From Thalassobius sp047123305 (GTDB taxonomy: Bacteria > Pseudomonadota > Alphaproteobacteria > Rhodobacterales > Rhodobacteraceae), in the NCBI RefSeq assembly GCF_047123305.1, contig NZ_CP138918.1, positions 1,116,001 to 1,180,000 on the forward strand: 64,000 bases of DNA. Reading direction: 5' to 3'. The notes beneath the pieces were generated by a model. That model made no database searches, was not told where the DNA came from, and was given only the letters and a program-made list of their open reading frames with translations. The position numbers and the translations under genes are program-made. This document shows, one piece after another, positions 34,984-42,601 of this stretch; the stretch's first letter is position 1; every line of letters starts with the position of its first letter.

Positions 34984-35760
34984 ATGGCTTGGCCCGCATT
35001 ACAAATCCCGCTGCGCCAACCGGCCTTTGTGACCCAGGCGATGCAAGTGGTTTACCCAACCCGTTGCCTTGGCTGCGGAACATTGGTGGAGGGGGCAGGG
35101 GGCCTTTGCCCCATCTGCTGGCGCGACACCCCTTTCATTGGGGGGCTGACCTGTGATTGTTGCGGCGTGCCCCTGCCGGGCGAATCTGACGGGGCCGAAT
35201 ATTGCGACGATTGCCTGTCCGCTGACCGCAGCTGGCAAAGGGGCCGCGCAGCACTGCTCTATGACGGGCAGGCGCGGCGTTTGGTGATGGCCCTGAAACA
35301 TGGCGACCGGCTGGACATTGCGCCGGTGACTGCACGCTGGATGGCCCGGGTGGCGCAGCCGTTGCTGAGGCCGGAAACCCTGATCGCCCCTGTCCCGCTG
35401 CATTGGACCCGCATGCTGAAACGTCGGTTCAATCAGGCGGCGTTGCTGGCCGAAGCCGTGGCGCGGTATACCGGTCATGCCTATTGCCCTGACCTGCTGC
35501 AACGCGGCCGTGCCACCAAATCCACCAAAGGCCAGGGTCGCGCGGCCCGCTTTGCCGAGATGCAGGGTGCTTTCAAACTGCACCCGCGCCGCCGTCACCG
35601 GTTGATCGGTCGGCCAGTGCTTTTGGTGGACGATGTGATGACCACCGGTGCCACGCTGAACGCGGCCGCCGCCACCTGCCATGCAGCAGGCGCAAGCGAC
35701 CTATCCGTTCTGTTACTGGCGCGCGCGGACAAATCCCCCTACATATCGTCTAAATCCTGA
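34984..35760 (+). CDS. ComF-family phosphoribosyltransferase-like protein
   Basis: A 258-residue ComF homologue. The N-terminal zinc-binding part (20-85) has cysteine pairs CLGC, CPIC, CDCC and CDDC. The C-terminal phosphoribosyltransferase domain has the PRPP motif VLLVDDVMTTGAT. ComF proteins are linked to DNA uptake in competent bacteria, but the family is widespread in species not known to be competent. The ATG at 34984 has GGGAG at slightly long spacing. It heads the comF-grxC-nitrilase-marR run on the plus strand, with short spacings (18 and 4 bases) and a final overlap. Confidence 0.88.
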   Translation: MAWPALQIPLRQPAFVTQAMQVVYPTRCLGCGTLVEGAGGLCPICWRDTPFIGGLTCDCCGVPLPGESDGAEYCDDCLSADRSWQRGRAALLYDGQARRLVMALKHGDRLDIAPVTARWMARVAQPLLRPETLIAPVPLHWTRMLKRRFNQAALLAEAVARYTGHAYCPDLLQRGRATKSTKGQGRAARFAEMQGAFKLHPRRRHRLIGRPVLLVDDVMTTGATLNAAAATCHAAGASDLSVLLLARADKSPYISSKS

Positions 35761-35777
35761 ATGTAAGGGGAGCCGTC

Positions 35778-36035
35778 ATGGCCCAGATCGAAATCTACAC
35801 CTCGCCGCTCTGCGGTTTTTGCACCGCCGCCAAACGTCTGCTGACCCAAAAGGGCGCAGAGTTTACCGAGTTCAACGTGCTCACCGATCCGGCGCTGAAG
35901 CCTGCGATGATCGAACGCGCCGGTGGCCGCCGCACCGTGCCGCAGATCTTTATTGGCGACACCCATGTGGGCGGTTGCGATGACCTCTATGATCTGGAAC
36001 GCTCCGGCGATCTGGACAAGCTGCTGGCGGCCTGA
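35778..36035 (+). CDS. grxC: Glutaredoxin 3-like
   Basis: An 85-residue dithiol glutaredoxin with the active site CGFC (C12, C15), instead of the more common CPYC. The glutathione-binding GGRRTVPQIFIGDTHVGGCDDL near residues 50-70 has the usual TVP and GGCDD (read in parts). It uses glutathione to reduce protein disulfides and glutathione mixed disulfides. It stands in a probable operon after comF and before a nitrilase-family gene. Confidence 0.94.
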   Translation: MAQIEIYTSPLCGFCTAAKRLLTQKGAEFTEFNVLTDPALKPAMIERAGGRRTVPQIFIGDTHVGGCDDLYDLERSGDLDKLLAA

Positions 36036-36038
36036 CCC

Positions 36039-36875
36039 ATGCAGACCCGCGCCGCGCTGGTGCAGCTGAACGCTTCTGATGATCCTTCCGCCAACCTGCC
36101 GGTGACGCAGGGCTTCCTGCGTGAAGCGGCGCTGGGCGGGGCGCAGTTTGTGCTGACGCCGGAGGTTACCAATTGCCTGTCGTCCTCGCGTCGGCATCAG
36201 CAAGAGGTGCTGCAGCATCAGGACGAGGACCTGACGCTGAAAGGTCTGCGCGAAACCGCCGCAGAGCTTGGGATCTGGCTGCTGATCGGCTCTCTGGCGC
36301 TGAAAACGGGGGATCCGGACGGGCGTTTTGCCAACCGGTCGTTTCTGATTGCACCCGATGGCAGCCTCAAAGCCTGGTACGACAAGATCCACATGTTTGA
36401 CGTGCAGGTCACCCCGACCGAGACCTACCGCGAATCCGATGGTTACCGGCCCGGCACCCGTGCGGTCACTGCTGAAACGCCTTTTGGTAAGCTGGGTCTA
36501 ACGATCTGTTACGACGTGCGCTTTCCTTATCTGCATCGCAAATTGGCAGATGACGGCGCCACCATCCTCACCGCGCCCGCTGCCTTCAGCCCGGTCACGG
36601 GCGCGGCCCATTGGGAACCGCTGCTGCGCGCCCGCGCGATTGAGAACACCGCCTATGTGCTGGCCCCCGGCCAATGCGGCAGCCATGACAGCCACAACGG
36701 CAAGCTGCGGAAAACCCACGGACATTCCATTGCGATCAGCCCCTGGGGCGAAGTTCTGGCCGAAGCGGGTGATGAGCCTTGCGTCACCTTTGTGGATCTT
36801 GATACCAGTGCGGTCGAAGAGGCCCGGCGGAAGGTTCCGTCCCTCACCCACACGCGAGAGTTTCAAGACCCGTGA
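36039..36875 (+). CDS. Nitrilase-family amidohydrolase (Nit1/deaminated-glutathione amidase-like)
   Basis: A 278-residue carbon-nitrogen hydrolase. The catalytic triad is visible: Glu42 in LTPEVTN, Lys116 in YDKIHMFD and Cys157 in LTICYDVRFP. The DKIHMFDV form and overall sequence fit the NIT1/NIT2-like branch, which hydrolyses deaminated glutathione. The gene's position straight after a glutaredoxin suits a glutathione-related repair role. Substrate assignment is inference. Its stop overlaps the GTG start of the next gene by 4 bases. Confidence 0.88.
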   Translation: MQTRAALVQLNASDDPSANLPVTQGFLREAALGGAQFVLTPEVTNCLSSSRRHQQEVLQHQDEDLTLKGLRETAAELGIWLLIGSLALKTGDPDGRFANRSFLIAPDGSLKAWYDKIHMFDVQVTPTETYRESDGYRPGTRAVTAETPFGKLGLTICYDVRFPYLHRKLADDGATILTAPAAFSPVTGAAHWEPLLRARAIENTAYVLAPGQCGSHDSHNGKLRKTHGHSIAISPWGEVLAEAGDEPCVTFVDLDTSAVEEARRKVPSLTHTREFQDP

Positions 36876-37312
36876 GCACCGATCCATATCCTCTGGCCAT
36901 TGCGCTGTTCAGTGAATTGCTGACGGCGGATCAGCTGGTGCGCAACCGGCTGTCCAAAGTGTTGCCCAAGGGCATGGAAATCTCTCATTTCTCGGTGCTG
37001 AACCAGCTGGCGCGTGTGGGCGATGAACGCTCGCCAGCACAATTGGCCAAAAGCTTCCACGTAACCCGTGGGGCGATGACCAACACGCTCAGCAAGCTGG
37101 AGTGGGCTGGCTACATCCACATCCGCCCTGATTGGGACGATGCACGCCGCAAGATGGTGGCGATCAGCCCCGCCGGTCGGCAGGCCCGCGATGCCGCGTT
37201 GGCCGCAATTTCCCCGATGATCAGCGAATTGGTCGGCGAGTTGGGTGAGGATAAGGTCCGCGCCGCCCTGCCCATCCTGCGCGAATTGCGTCTGAAACTG
37301 GAAGACGACTGA
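36872..37312 (+). CDS. MarR-family transcription regulator
   Basis: A 146-residue winged-helix regulator. The recognition helix region is SPAQLAKSFHVTRGAMTNTLSKLEWAGYI and the wing is RPDWDDARRKMVAISPAG (both longer than shown by key parts). It starts with GTG at 36872, overlapping the nitrilase stop (GTGA). Position at the end of the comF-grxC-nitrilase operon suggests self-control of that operon or a thiol-responsive role. No palindromic operator is obvious before comF. Confidence 0.86.
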   Translation: MSTDPYPLAIALFSELLTADQLVRNRLSKVLPKGMEISHFSVLNQLARVGDERSPAQLAKSFHVTRGAMTNTLSKLEWAGYIHIRPDWDDARRKMVAISPAGRQARDAALAAISPMISELVGELGEDKVRAALPILRELRLKLEDD

Positions 37313-37315
37313 TCC

Positions 37316-37912
37316 TCAAATGCGGTTTCTTGCTTGTCTTAGCTGATGAAACCTATTGTTCACCTGCGCTTGAGAAAGAGCGAGCTTCAGAGCGGAATGG
37401 CTGACCGGCGTTTTGATGGCCACATCGCAAAGAGCGAGGTCTTCCAGACCAAACAGGTTGCTCACGCGTTCTGAACTGATCTGAAGAACTGGAATATGTG
37501 GGAGCAAAGTACGAAGTGACGGCAGGGAGTCATTAATCCAATCGCTGTCGAGCGTTTCATCCAGAAAGAGCACAAGAAGCCCCCAATCCCGTGAATTTGT
37601 AACCAACAGGTTCAATGTGACGTCGAAGCAACTTGTATGCGCTACCTCCCCACCAAGTTTTTCCAAACCTTTGATGAGCGCTTCACCTGTTTCGCCCTCT
37701 GGAGTTAGTATCAGGATTGGCAGCTGTGGAGCAGAAGAACGTAATCCTGAGACTTTCCCGTTTTCACTTGTTTGAGGCGTAAAGCCCTGGTTCGAAGGGG
37801 GCGACAGATCCAAAAAGGTTTCTGCTGATTGGGGAACTCGCTCTGTTTCCTTGGGGTGTGTTTTACGCCGCGAGGCGAAGCGGCTTATAGGCCAGTTCGA
37901 GGGAAACTTCAT
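37316..37912 (-). CDS. Hypothetical protein with receiver-like C-terminal half
   Basis: A 198-residue protein. Residues 1-65 are low-complexity and polar (many Ser, Pro, Gln). Residues 65-190 follow a response-regulator pattern of alternating strands and helices: LPILILTPE, EVAHTS, WGLLVLFLDE, IPVLQISSE and CDVAIKTPVS. The acidic pair normally after the first strand is missing. An Asp sits in FLDE where the phospho-acceptor might be, and a Lys lies in IKTP at the usual conserved-lysine place. It may be a pseudo-receiver. Base composition is lower in GC than its neighbours. No kinase lies nearby. Confidence 0.66.
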   Translation of the reverse strand: MKFPSNWPISRFASRRKTHPKETERVPQSAETFLDLSPPSNQGFTPQTSENGKVSGLRSSAPQLPILILTPEGETGEALIKGLEKLGGEVAHTSCFDVTLNLLVTNSRDWGLLVLFLDETLDSDWINDSLPSLRTLLPHIPVLQISSERVSNLFGLEDLALCDVAIKTPVSHSALKLALSQAQVNNRFHQLRQARNRI

Positions 37913-37938
37913 ATTCGAGAATTCTCATGGGTTGCATT

Positions 37939-38029
37939 GTGGTTTCACTCCTAGAGGCGAAACCACGCCCGGTCAGATCTCTGATGATGTAATTTCCTAA
38001 CCTGATGGATAGGAAACTATCCCGATTAC
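37939..38029. repeat. Inverted repeats upstream of the receiver-like gene
   Basis: Two perfect inverted repeats: GTGGTTTC (37939-37946) with GAAACCAC (37959-37966), and TTTCCTA (37993-37999) with TAGGAAA (38010-38016). The second lies inside a wider TGTAAT/ATTACA pair (37988-37993, 38025-38030). They fill the 124-base spacer before the minus-strand gene that starts at 37912. Neither has a T-run, so operators are more likely than terminators. Confidence 0.38.
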
Positions 38030-38036
38030 ATAGGTG

Positions 38037-38339
38037 TTACCTAAGCACATCTGCCAGATTCCGCCCGATGAATTCCGTGACGTTGAGATTGATGATCCCT
38101 GCTTTTGAAAAAGGATCCTCAGACATCAGGGTTTCAATGGCTTGGCGCGTCGTACCTTGTGCGACGATTACACCCCCAGTGCGCGGTACCTTTGGTCCTG
38201 ACGCCAAGAACACCCCAGCGTCAAAACCCTTCGCGATAAACTCCATGTGCGCATCGAGATGCGGTGCAACGGCATCCATTTCGACGATGTATTCAATGTC
38301 GATTACAAACAGATTGTGACCTTTGCGGACGAAACTCAC
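38037..38339 (-). CDS. YciI-family protein
   Basis: A 100-residue YciI-like protein (dimeric alpha-beta fold). It has NLFVIDIEYIV, a His-containing MDAVAPHLDAHMEFI stretch, AGVFLASGPKVPRTGGVIVA and a C-terminal FSKAGIINLNVTEF. The family is fused to or resembles transporters' partner domains and has no settled function. The start is uncertain: GTG at 38339 (weak GAAAG site) is preferred to TTG at 38363. Downstream of ubiG on the same strand (43-base gap), so it may be co-transcribed with it. Confidence 0.8.
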   Translation of the reverse strand: MSFVRKGHNLFVIDIEYIVEMDAVAPHLDAHMEFIAKGFDAGVFLASGPKVPRTGGVIVAQGTTRQAIETLMSEDPFSKAGIINLNVTEFIGRNLADVLR

Positions 38340-38381
38340 TTTAAGGTTCTTTCGACGTTTCAATAATACTCAAATTCAATC

Positions 38382-39125
38382 TTACGGTTTCACGCTGGCG
38401 GTCACATAGTTCACCGACAGATCGCGGTCCGAGATTTTCCACTGCCAGCTGACAGGGTTAAAGACGAACCCCTTGCGATCGACGGCGTCCAGACCGGCGT
38501 TTTGGATCAGGTTGACCAGCTCGTCCGGGGTGATGAACTTGTGCCATTCATGGGTGCCCTTGGGCAGCCAGCGCATGATGTATTCCGCGCCAACAATCGC
38601 CATGGCAAAGCTTTTGGGATTGCGGTTGATGGTGGAGCAAATCATCAGCCCCCCCGGCTTCAGCAGTTGCTGACAGGCGGTCAGATAGGCCTGCGGATCG
38701 GCAACATGTTCCACCACTTCCATGTTCAGCACCACGTCAAACTGTTCGCCTGCTTCGGCCAGCGCTTCGGCAGTCACATTGCGATAGTCGATCGTCAGCC
38801 CCGATTGTTCCGCATGCACCTGCGCCACCGGAATGTTACCTGCCGCCGCATCTGCGCCCACCACGGTGGCGCCCAGACGGGCCATCGGTTCGCTCAGCAA
38901 TCCGCCACCACAGCCAATGTCCAACAGCCGCAGCCCTTCAAAGGGGTGTTCGCTGCCCAGATCACGGCCAAACTCACCGGCGATCTGGCGAGTGATATAG
39001 TCCAACCGGCAGGGATTCATCAGATGCAGCGGTTTGAACTTGCCCTTGGGATCCCACCATTCTGCCGCCATAGCTTCGAACTTGGCAACTTCCGACGGGT
39101 CAACGGTGATCTGAGCGGCTTGCAT
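38382..39125 (-). CDS. ubiG: Ubiquinone biosynthesis O-methyltransferase UbiG
   Basis: A 247-residue methyltransferase for both O-methylation steps of ubiquinone synthesis. The SAM-binding loop is LLDIGCGGGLLSEPMARLG, with VLNMEVVEHV and STINRNPKSF as further UbiG markers. AEWWDPKGKFKPLHLMNP at the N-terminus is diagnostic. The ATG at 39125 has GGAG six bases away. An ATG at 39137 is possible but less well placed. It is divergent from pip, with a tight 49-base spacer. Confidence 0.96.
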   Translation of the reverse strand: MQAAQITVDPSEVAKFEAMAAEWWDPKGKFKPLHLMNPCRLDYITRQIAGEFGRDLGSEHPFEGLRLLDIGCGGGLLSEPMARLGATVVGADAAAGNIPVAQVHAEQSGLTIDYRNVTAEALAEAGEQFDVVLNMEVVEHVADPQAYLTACQQLLKPGGLMICSTINRNPKSFAMAIVGAEYIMRWLPKGTHEWHKFITPDELVNLIQNAGLDAVDRKGFVFNPVSWQWKISDRDLSVNYVTASVKP

Positions 39126-39174
39126 TCTGCTCTCCATGTGCTCTTTTGATGTGGTGCCACTATATAGGACAGTT

Positions 39175-40158
39175 ATGGACAGATTCTCGGGCCAAAAAAG
39201 CGCAGTGCATTATTTGCATCCGCCAATCGACCCCTATGACCAGCGTATGCTGGACGTGGGCGAGGGTCACAAGGTCTATTTAGAGCAGTCGGGCAATCCA
39301 CATGGGGTCCCGGTTGTGGTTCTGCATGGCGGTCCGGGCGGTGGCTGTAGCCCTGCGATGCGGCGCTATTTCGATCCGCGCTATTACCGAATCATCCTGT
39401 TTGACCAGCGCGGCTGCGGGCGCTCTAGGCCGCATGCCTCGGTGGTGGACAACACCACCTGGCATCTGGTCCGCGATATCGAGTTGATCCGCCAGACGCT
39501 GGACATCGACAGCTGGTACGTCTTTGGCGGCAGCTGGGGGGCCACACTGGCGCTGATCTATGCCGAAGCCCATCCCGAGGCGGTCAAGGGTCTGGTCCTG
39601 CGCGGGGTGTTTCTGGCCACCCAGAAAGAGCTGGATTGGTTCTATGGCGGCGGCGCGGGTAAGTTTTGGCCGGAAACCTGGGCCCGTTTTGCTGATCTGA
39701 TCCCAGCGGAAGAACATGGGGATTACATCGCCGCATATAACAAGCGGTTATTCTGCGGCGACCTCAGGGTGGAAACCCAATACGCCAAGGCCTGGGCACA
39801 ATGGGAAAATGCCTTGGCCTCGGTCTATTCCAACGGCCATGGCGGCGACAGCCCGGGCGAATATGCGCGCGCCTTTTCGCGGTTGGAGAACCACTATTTC
39901 ACCCATCGCGCCTTCCTGGAGGAGGACGGCCAGATTCTGCGGGATGTGGGCAAGATTGCCCACCTGCCGGGGGTTATTGTGCAGGGGCGCTATGACATGA
40001 TCTGTCCACCCGATGCGGCCTGGAATCTGGCCCGGCTCTGGCCCAACGCCGATCTGCGGATGATCCGCAACGCCGGCCACGCGCTGAGCGAACCGGGCAT
40101 CAGCGCCGAACTGGTGCGGGTGATGGATCAAATCGCCGAAGAGGGCGGGCTGGCGTAA
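39175..40158 (+). CDS. pip: Proline iminopeptidase (alpha/beta hydrolase)
   Basis: A 327-residue S33-family hydrolase. HGGPGGG at 51-57 is the oxyanion loop, the nucleophile elbow is GGSWG with Ser120, and a late catalytic His lies in NAGHALSEPG. VEAEGW-type lid residues are absent but the length and order match bacterial proline iminopeptidases, which release N-terminal proline from peptides. AGGA lies five bases before the ATG. A TATATA at 39161-39166 is the likely -10, giving a very short leader. Confidence 0.9.
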   Translation: MDRFSGQKSAVHYLHPPIDPYDQRMLDVGEGHKVYLEQSGNPHGVPVVVLHGGPGGGCSPAMRRYFDPRYYRIILFDQRGCGRSRPHASVVDNTTWHLVRDIELIRQTLDIDSWYVFGGSWGATLALIYAEAHPEAVKGLVLRGVFLATQKELDWFYGGGAGKFWPETWARFADLIPAEEHGDYIAAYNKRLFCGDLRVETQYAKAWAQWENALASVYSNGHGGDSPGEYARAFSRLENHYFTHRAFLEEDGQILRDVGKIAHLPGVIVQGRYDMICPPDAAWNLARLWPNADLRMIRNAGHALSEPGISAELVRVMDQIAEEGGLA

Positions 40159-40266
40159 CGCCGCTGTCACTAGGCCGCTTCTTTTTCGTATTTCCTTTGC
40201 GTTGCTGCGCCCTAGGGTTTCCACTCAGGTGAGACATAGCCAATTGCCAGCTGAGGAGGTGTGGGA

Positions 40267-40890
40267 ATGAGCCAGAAACCAACCGTTGAAGAACGTGAAA
40301 ACGGTCCGCTTGTGGTCAAGGGCGTGACCCGCATGACTGGCCCCGACGGGGCGGAGGTTGCGGTCAAGGAGGTCATGGCGCTCTGTCGCTGTGGTCAGTC
40401 CAAAAACAAACCTTTCTGTGATGGTTCGCACAATGACGCGGGTTTCCAAAGCCGTGGCGGCACCCCGTCGGGGCGGGATCGGTTGATCGCCTATCCGGGT
40501 TCGGAGGTATCTGTCACCTACAACCCGTTGCTCTGTTCCCACGCGGCGGAGTGTGGTCGTTTGGCGAGCCATATCTTCAATCCGGCGCAGAAACCTTGGG
40601 TGCAGCCCGATAAAGGGACCGCCCAAGAAGTCCGCGCCGTGGTGGCGGCCTGTCCTTCTGGTGCTCTGGCGCTGGGCGATGTGGAGATACGGGAGCATTT
40701 GCAGGCGGATCGGGCGGAAATTGCGGTAGAGAAAAACGGCCCCTATTGGGTGCATGATGTCACCGCGCCGGTGCCGCCACAGGGCGAAGGCATGAGCGAG
40801 GCAAAATATGTGCTGTGCCGGTGTGGCCAGTCAGGGAACAAGCCGTTCTGCGACGGGTCCCATCGGGATCTGAAATGGCGCGACGACTGA
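40267..40890 (+). CDS. Protein with two CDGSH iron-sulfur domains around a ferredoxin-like domain
   Basis: A 207-residue protein. CDGSH domain 1 has C40, C42, C51 and H55 (CRCGQSKNKPFCDGSH). CDGSH domain 2 has C184, C186, C195 and H199 (CRCGQSGNKPFCDGSH). The middle part contains NPLLCSHAAECGRL and VAACPSGAL, the layout of a divergent single-cluster ferredoxin (Fer4_19-like). Each CDGSH domain should bind one [2Fe-2S] cluster by three Cys and one His. The function is unknown; electron or cluster transfer is likely. GGAGG precedes the ATG. Its last 60 bases overlap the end of the convergent membrane-protein gene. Confidence 0.89.
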   Translation: MSQKPTVEERENGPLVVKGVTRMTGPDGAEVAVKEVMALCRCGQSKNKPFCDGSHNDAGFQSRGGTPSGRDRLIAYPGSEVSVTYNPLLCSHAAECGRLASHIFNPAQKPWVQPDKGTAQEVRAVVAACPSGALALGDVEIREHLQADRAEIAVEKNGPYWVHDVTAPVPPQGEGMSEAKYVLCRCGQSGNKPFCDGSHRDLKWRDD

Positions 40891-41568
40891 CGGGATTGGC
40901 AATGATGCGGGCGCTGGTTGGCGCAGCGCGGCCATGTCGCAGTGGTCTTTGACCAGCCAGCTGAGGCCAAAGGCCCAGATGCCCAGGGCTTCGATCCAGA
41001 AAACCACATTGTGATCGATCACAAATTGCCGTGCCGCGGCGGGGCCGGTGAGTTTGGCAACAGAGGCCAGCGTTGCCAACCCACCACCGCACAGGATCAA
41101 CCAGCCACAGCGCTGGAACCACATGCGGGCTCTGGGTGCGGCATCAATGGGAAAGCGGATCAGGCAGAGGTAGGCCAAACCGCCAAGGAACAGGATGGCA
41201 CAGAGGTAATGCCCCATCGCCGCCGCCTTTGTGCCGAGGAGCGTGCGCATCAAGCTGTCAGCGCCCGCGCCGCCTTCATTTGGCAGCAGTGCCACCCCAA
41301 CGGCCGCCAGACCCGAAAGCGGGATCAGCCGGTCCAAACGGCAGCGCATTGGTTGGGTGCAAAGCACAATGCCGGTGGCAAACAACGCCCCCACAAACAG
41401 GTCACGCAGTGTGGAATGGTAGCAGTCACTGACCGAAGGCAGTACAGCCAGATCCGACGCCCAGCCGCCGCCGATCAACAGCACCGGCAGCGACAGGCCC
41501 AGATAGCCCAGCACCTGCCTGCAACGGTGATAGGCGTGCAGCATTTCCGTCGTCAGCTTGTCCGTCAT
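40831..41568 (-). CDS. Integral membrane protein, paralogue A of a tandem pair
   Basis: A 245-residue protein with about six membrane helices and a paralogue in the next gene (41668-42372). Shared motifs in order are LPSxSDxYHSxxRDxFVG, GVALxPNEGG, GHYxxAxxFLGxLAYxC and FWIEAxGIxAFGxSWLVK. The SDxYHS and RD pairs lie in the first extramembrane loop. The function is unknown; a transporter-like or enzyme-like role is possible. The C-terminal 20 or so residues, beyond the match to the paralogue, overlap the 3' end of the CDGSH gene on the other strand. Confidence 0.77.
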   Translation of the reverse strand: MTDKLTTEMLHAYHRCRQVLGYLGLSLPVLLIGGGWASDLAVLPSVSDCYHSTLRDLFVGALFATGIVLCTQPMRCRLDRLIPLSGLAAVGVALLPNEGGAGADSLMRTLLGTKAAAMGHYLCAILFLGGLAYLCLIRFPIDAAPRARMWFQRCGWLILCGGGLATLASVAKLTGPAAARQFVIDHNVVFWIEALGIWAFGLSWLVKDHCDMAALRQPAPASLPIPSVVAPFQIPMGPVAERLVP

Positions 41569-41667
41569 CAACTTCTCCACCGCTTGCAAACCGGTCAGCG
41601 CAGCTTCGGGTGAAGACCGCTGCGTTAACCGGTCTCACGGTTTTCGGCAAAAGAGGTGAAGATCGGG

Positions 41668-42372
41668 TTAAGGCTTCGCACGCTTGCTCAGCAGCCCTTT
41701 GACCAGATCAAACTGCGCCCGGCCTTTGACCAGCCAGGAAATCCCAAAGGCTAGAATGCCGAAGGCTTCGATCCAGAAAATCAGCCGGATATCGGTGATC
41801 GCCTGTGACCAACCTGCCGGTCCTTTCAGTTTGATCAGGGACGCAACCGTTGCCAGAACGCCACCGCCAACAATGAACCAACCGCAGGCCAGATAGATCC
41901 GCCGCCGCATGGGTTTGGCGGTGCGGGCAAATTTCACCAGACAGAAATAGGCCAAGGTCCCAAGGAAAATAACGGCTGAGATGTAGTGGCCGGTTGCGGC
42001 CCAATCAAACCCCATCAGCTGTTGGCTCAGAGTTTCGGTCTGGTCGCGCCCACCGCCTTCGTTGGGAAACAGCGCCACGCCAAAGGCCGATAGACCCGCA
42101 AGCGTGGCGACGAAGTCATCGGAAAACCGCTCGCCGTCTTTCAGGGGATGGCCGCGATAGGAAATCAGAAAGACCCCGATGGCGAACAGGCAGCCGACAA
42201 AGATGTCGCGCATGATCGAATGATAATAGTCGCTGATGGAGGGCAGAATCCGCGATTCCGCCAGTAAGCCACCAAAGATCAGCACCAGGGGAAATCCAAC
42301 CCCCAGCCCCCCCAGTGCCTGACGCACACGCAGGTAAGAAATCACCAGATCATCACGGGTCTGTTCGGGCAT
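41668..42372 (-). CDS. Integral membrane protein, paralogue B of a tandem pair
   Basis: A 234-residue protein with about six membrane helices. It matches paralogue A (40831-41568) along nearly its whole length, for example LPSISDYYHSIMRDIFVG, LSAFGVALFPNEGG, ATGHYISAVIFLGTLAY and FWIEAFGILAFGISWLVKG. Acidic and His residues in the SDYYHS...RD loop are kept. AGAGG lies upstream of its ATG at 42372. No domain name is certain to me. It is the upstream gene of the pair, with 99 bases between, so they may share a transcript. Confidence 0.78.
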   Translation of the reverse strand: MPEQTRDDLVISYLRVRQALGGLGVGFPLVLIFGGLLAESRILPSISDYYHSIMRDIFVGCLFAIGVFLISYRGHPLKDGERFSDDFVATLAGLSAFGVALFPNEGGGRDQTETLSQQLMGFDWAATGHYISAVIFLGTLAYFCLVKFARTAKPMRRRIYLACGWFIVGGGVLATVASLIKLKGPAGWSQAITDIRLIFWIEAFGILAFGISWLVKGRAQFDLVKGLLSKRAKP

Positions 42373-42452
42373 AAGGCACCTCTGAAATATCGTTTGGTTC
42401 TATGGCTCTGTGGTAGATCGAAACCGAGCCTCAGGACAAGCTTTCCTGTGGT

Positions 42453-42588
42453 CGTCTACGGGGACGGTAGGAACCGAAGCTGCAGGGCTTGATTTACCAA
42501 GGAAAGGGGCGTATATCGCCCTCAACAGCGGCGCGTCGGCAACGACGCTCCACCGGGAAAGATCGACGGGCCGCGCGCCCGTTTTTTT
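42453..42588 (+). ncRNA. Structured leader of the rimP-nusA-infB operon
   Basis: Four successive hairpins lie in the 229-base space before rimP. They are CGTC/GACG (42453-42456, 42463-42466), GGGCG/CGCCC with loop TATAT (42507-42521), GCGTCG/CGACGC closed by a GCAA tetraloop (42533-42548), and the terminator described separately. No gene on the plus strand lies just upstream that would need a terminator here, so the RNA probably begins in this spacer and regulates rimP. An independent small RNA is the alternative. Confidence 0.5.
42566..42588 (+). terminator. Intrinsic terminator 13 bases before the rimP start (probable attenuator)
   Basis: ACGGGC (42566-42571) pairs with GCCCGT (42577-42582) around a 5-base CGCGC loop, directly followed by a run of seven T (42582-42588, counting the last stem base). 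It is a textbook intrinsic terminator placed in the leader of an essential operon. Confidence 0.75.
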
Positions 42589-42601
42589 GTGTTTGGATGA
42601 T

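Noticed and set aside
41009..41024. Perfect 16-bp palindrome TTGTGATCGATCACAA, resembling an Fnr/Crp site
   Set aside because: It lies in the middle of membrane paralogue A and encodes ordinary residues (VIDHN); no promoter is nearby.
42373..42600. tRNA gene in the rimP leader (as metY precedes rimP in some bacteria)
   Set aside because: No cloverleaf, T-loop sequence or CCA end can be found.
42410..42601. Extended N-terminus of RimP reading through the leader
   Set aside because: The extension overlaps the terminator hairpin and lacks family similarity; the ATG at 42602 fits RimP.
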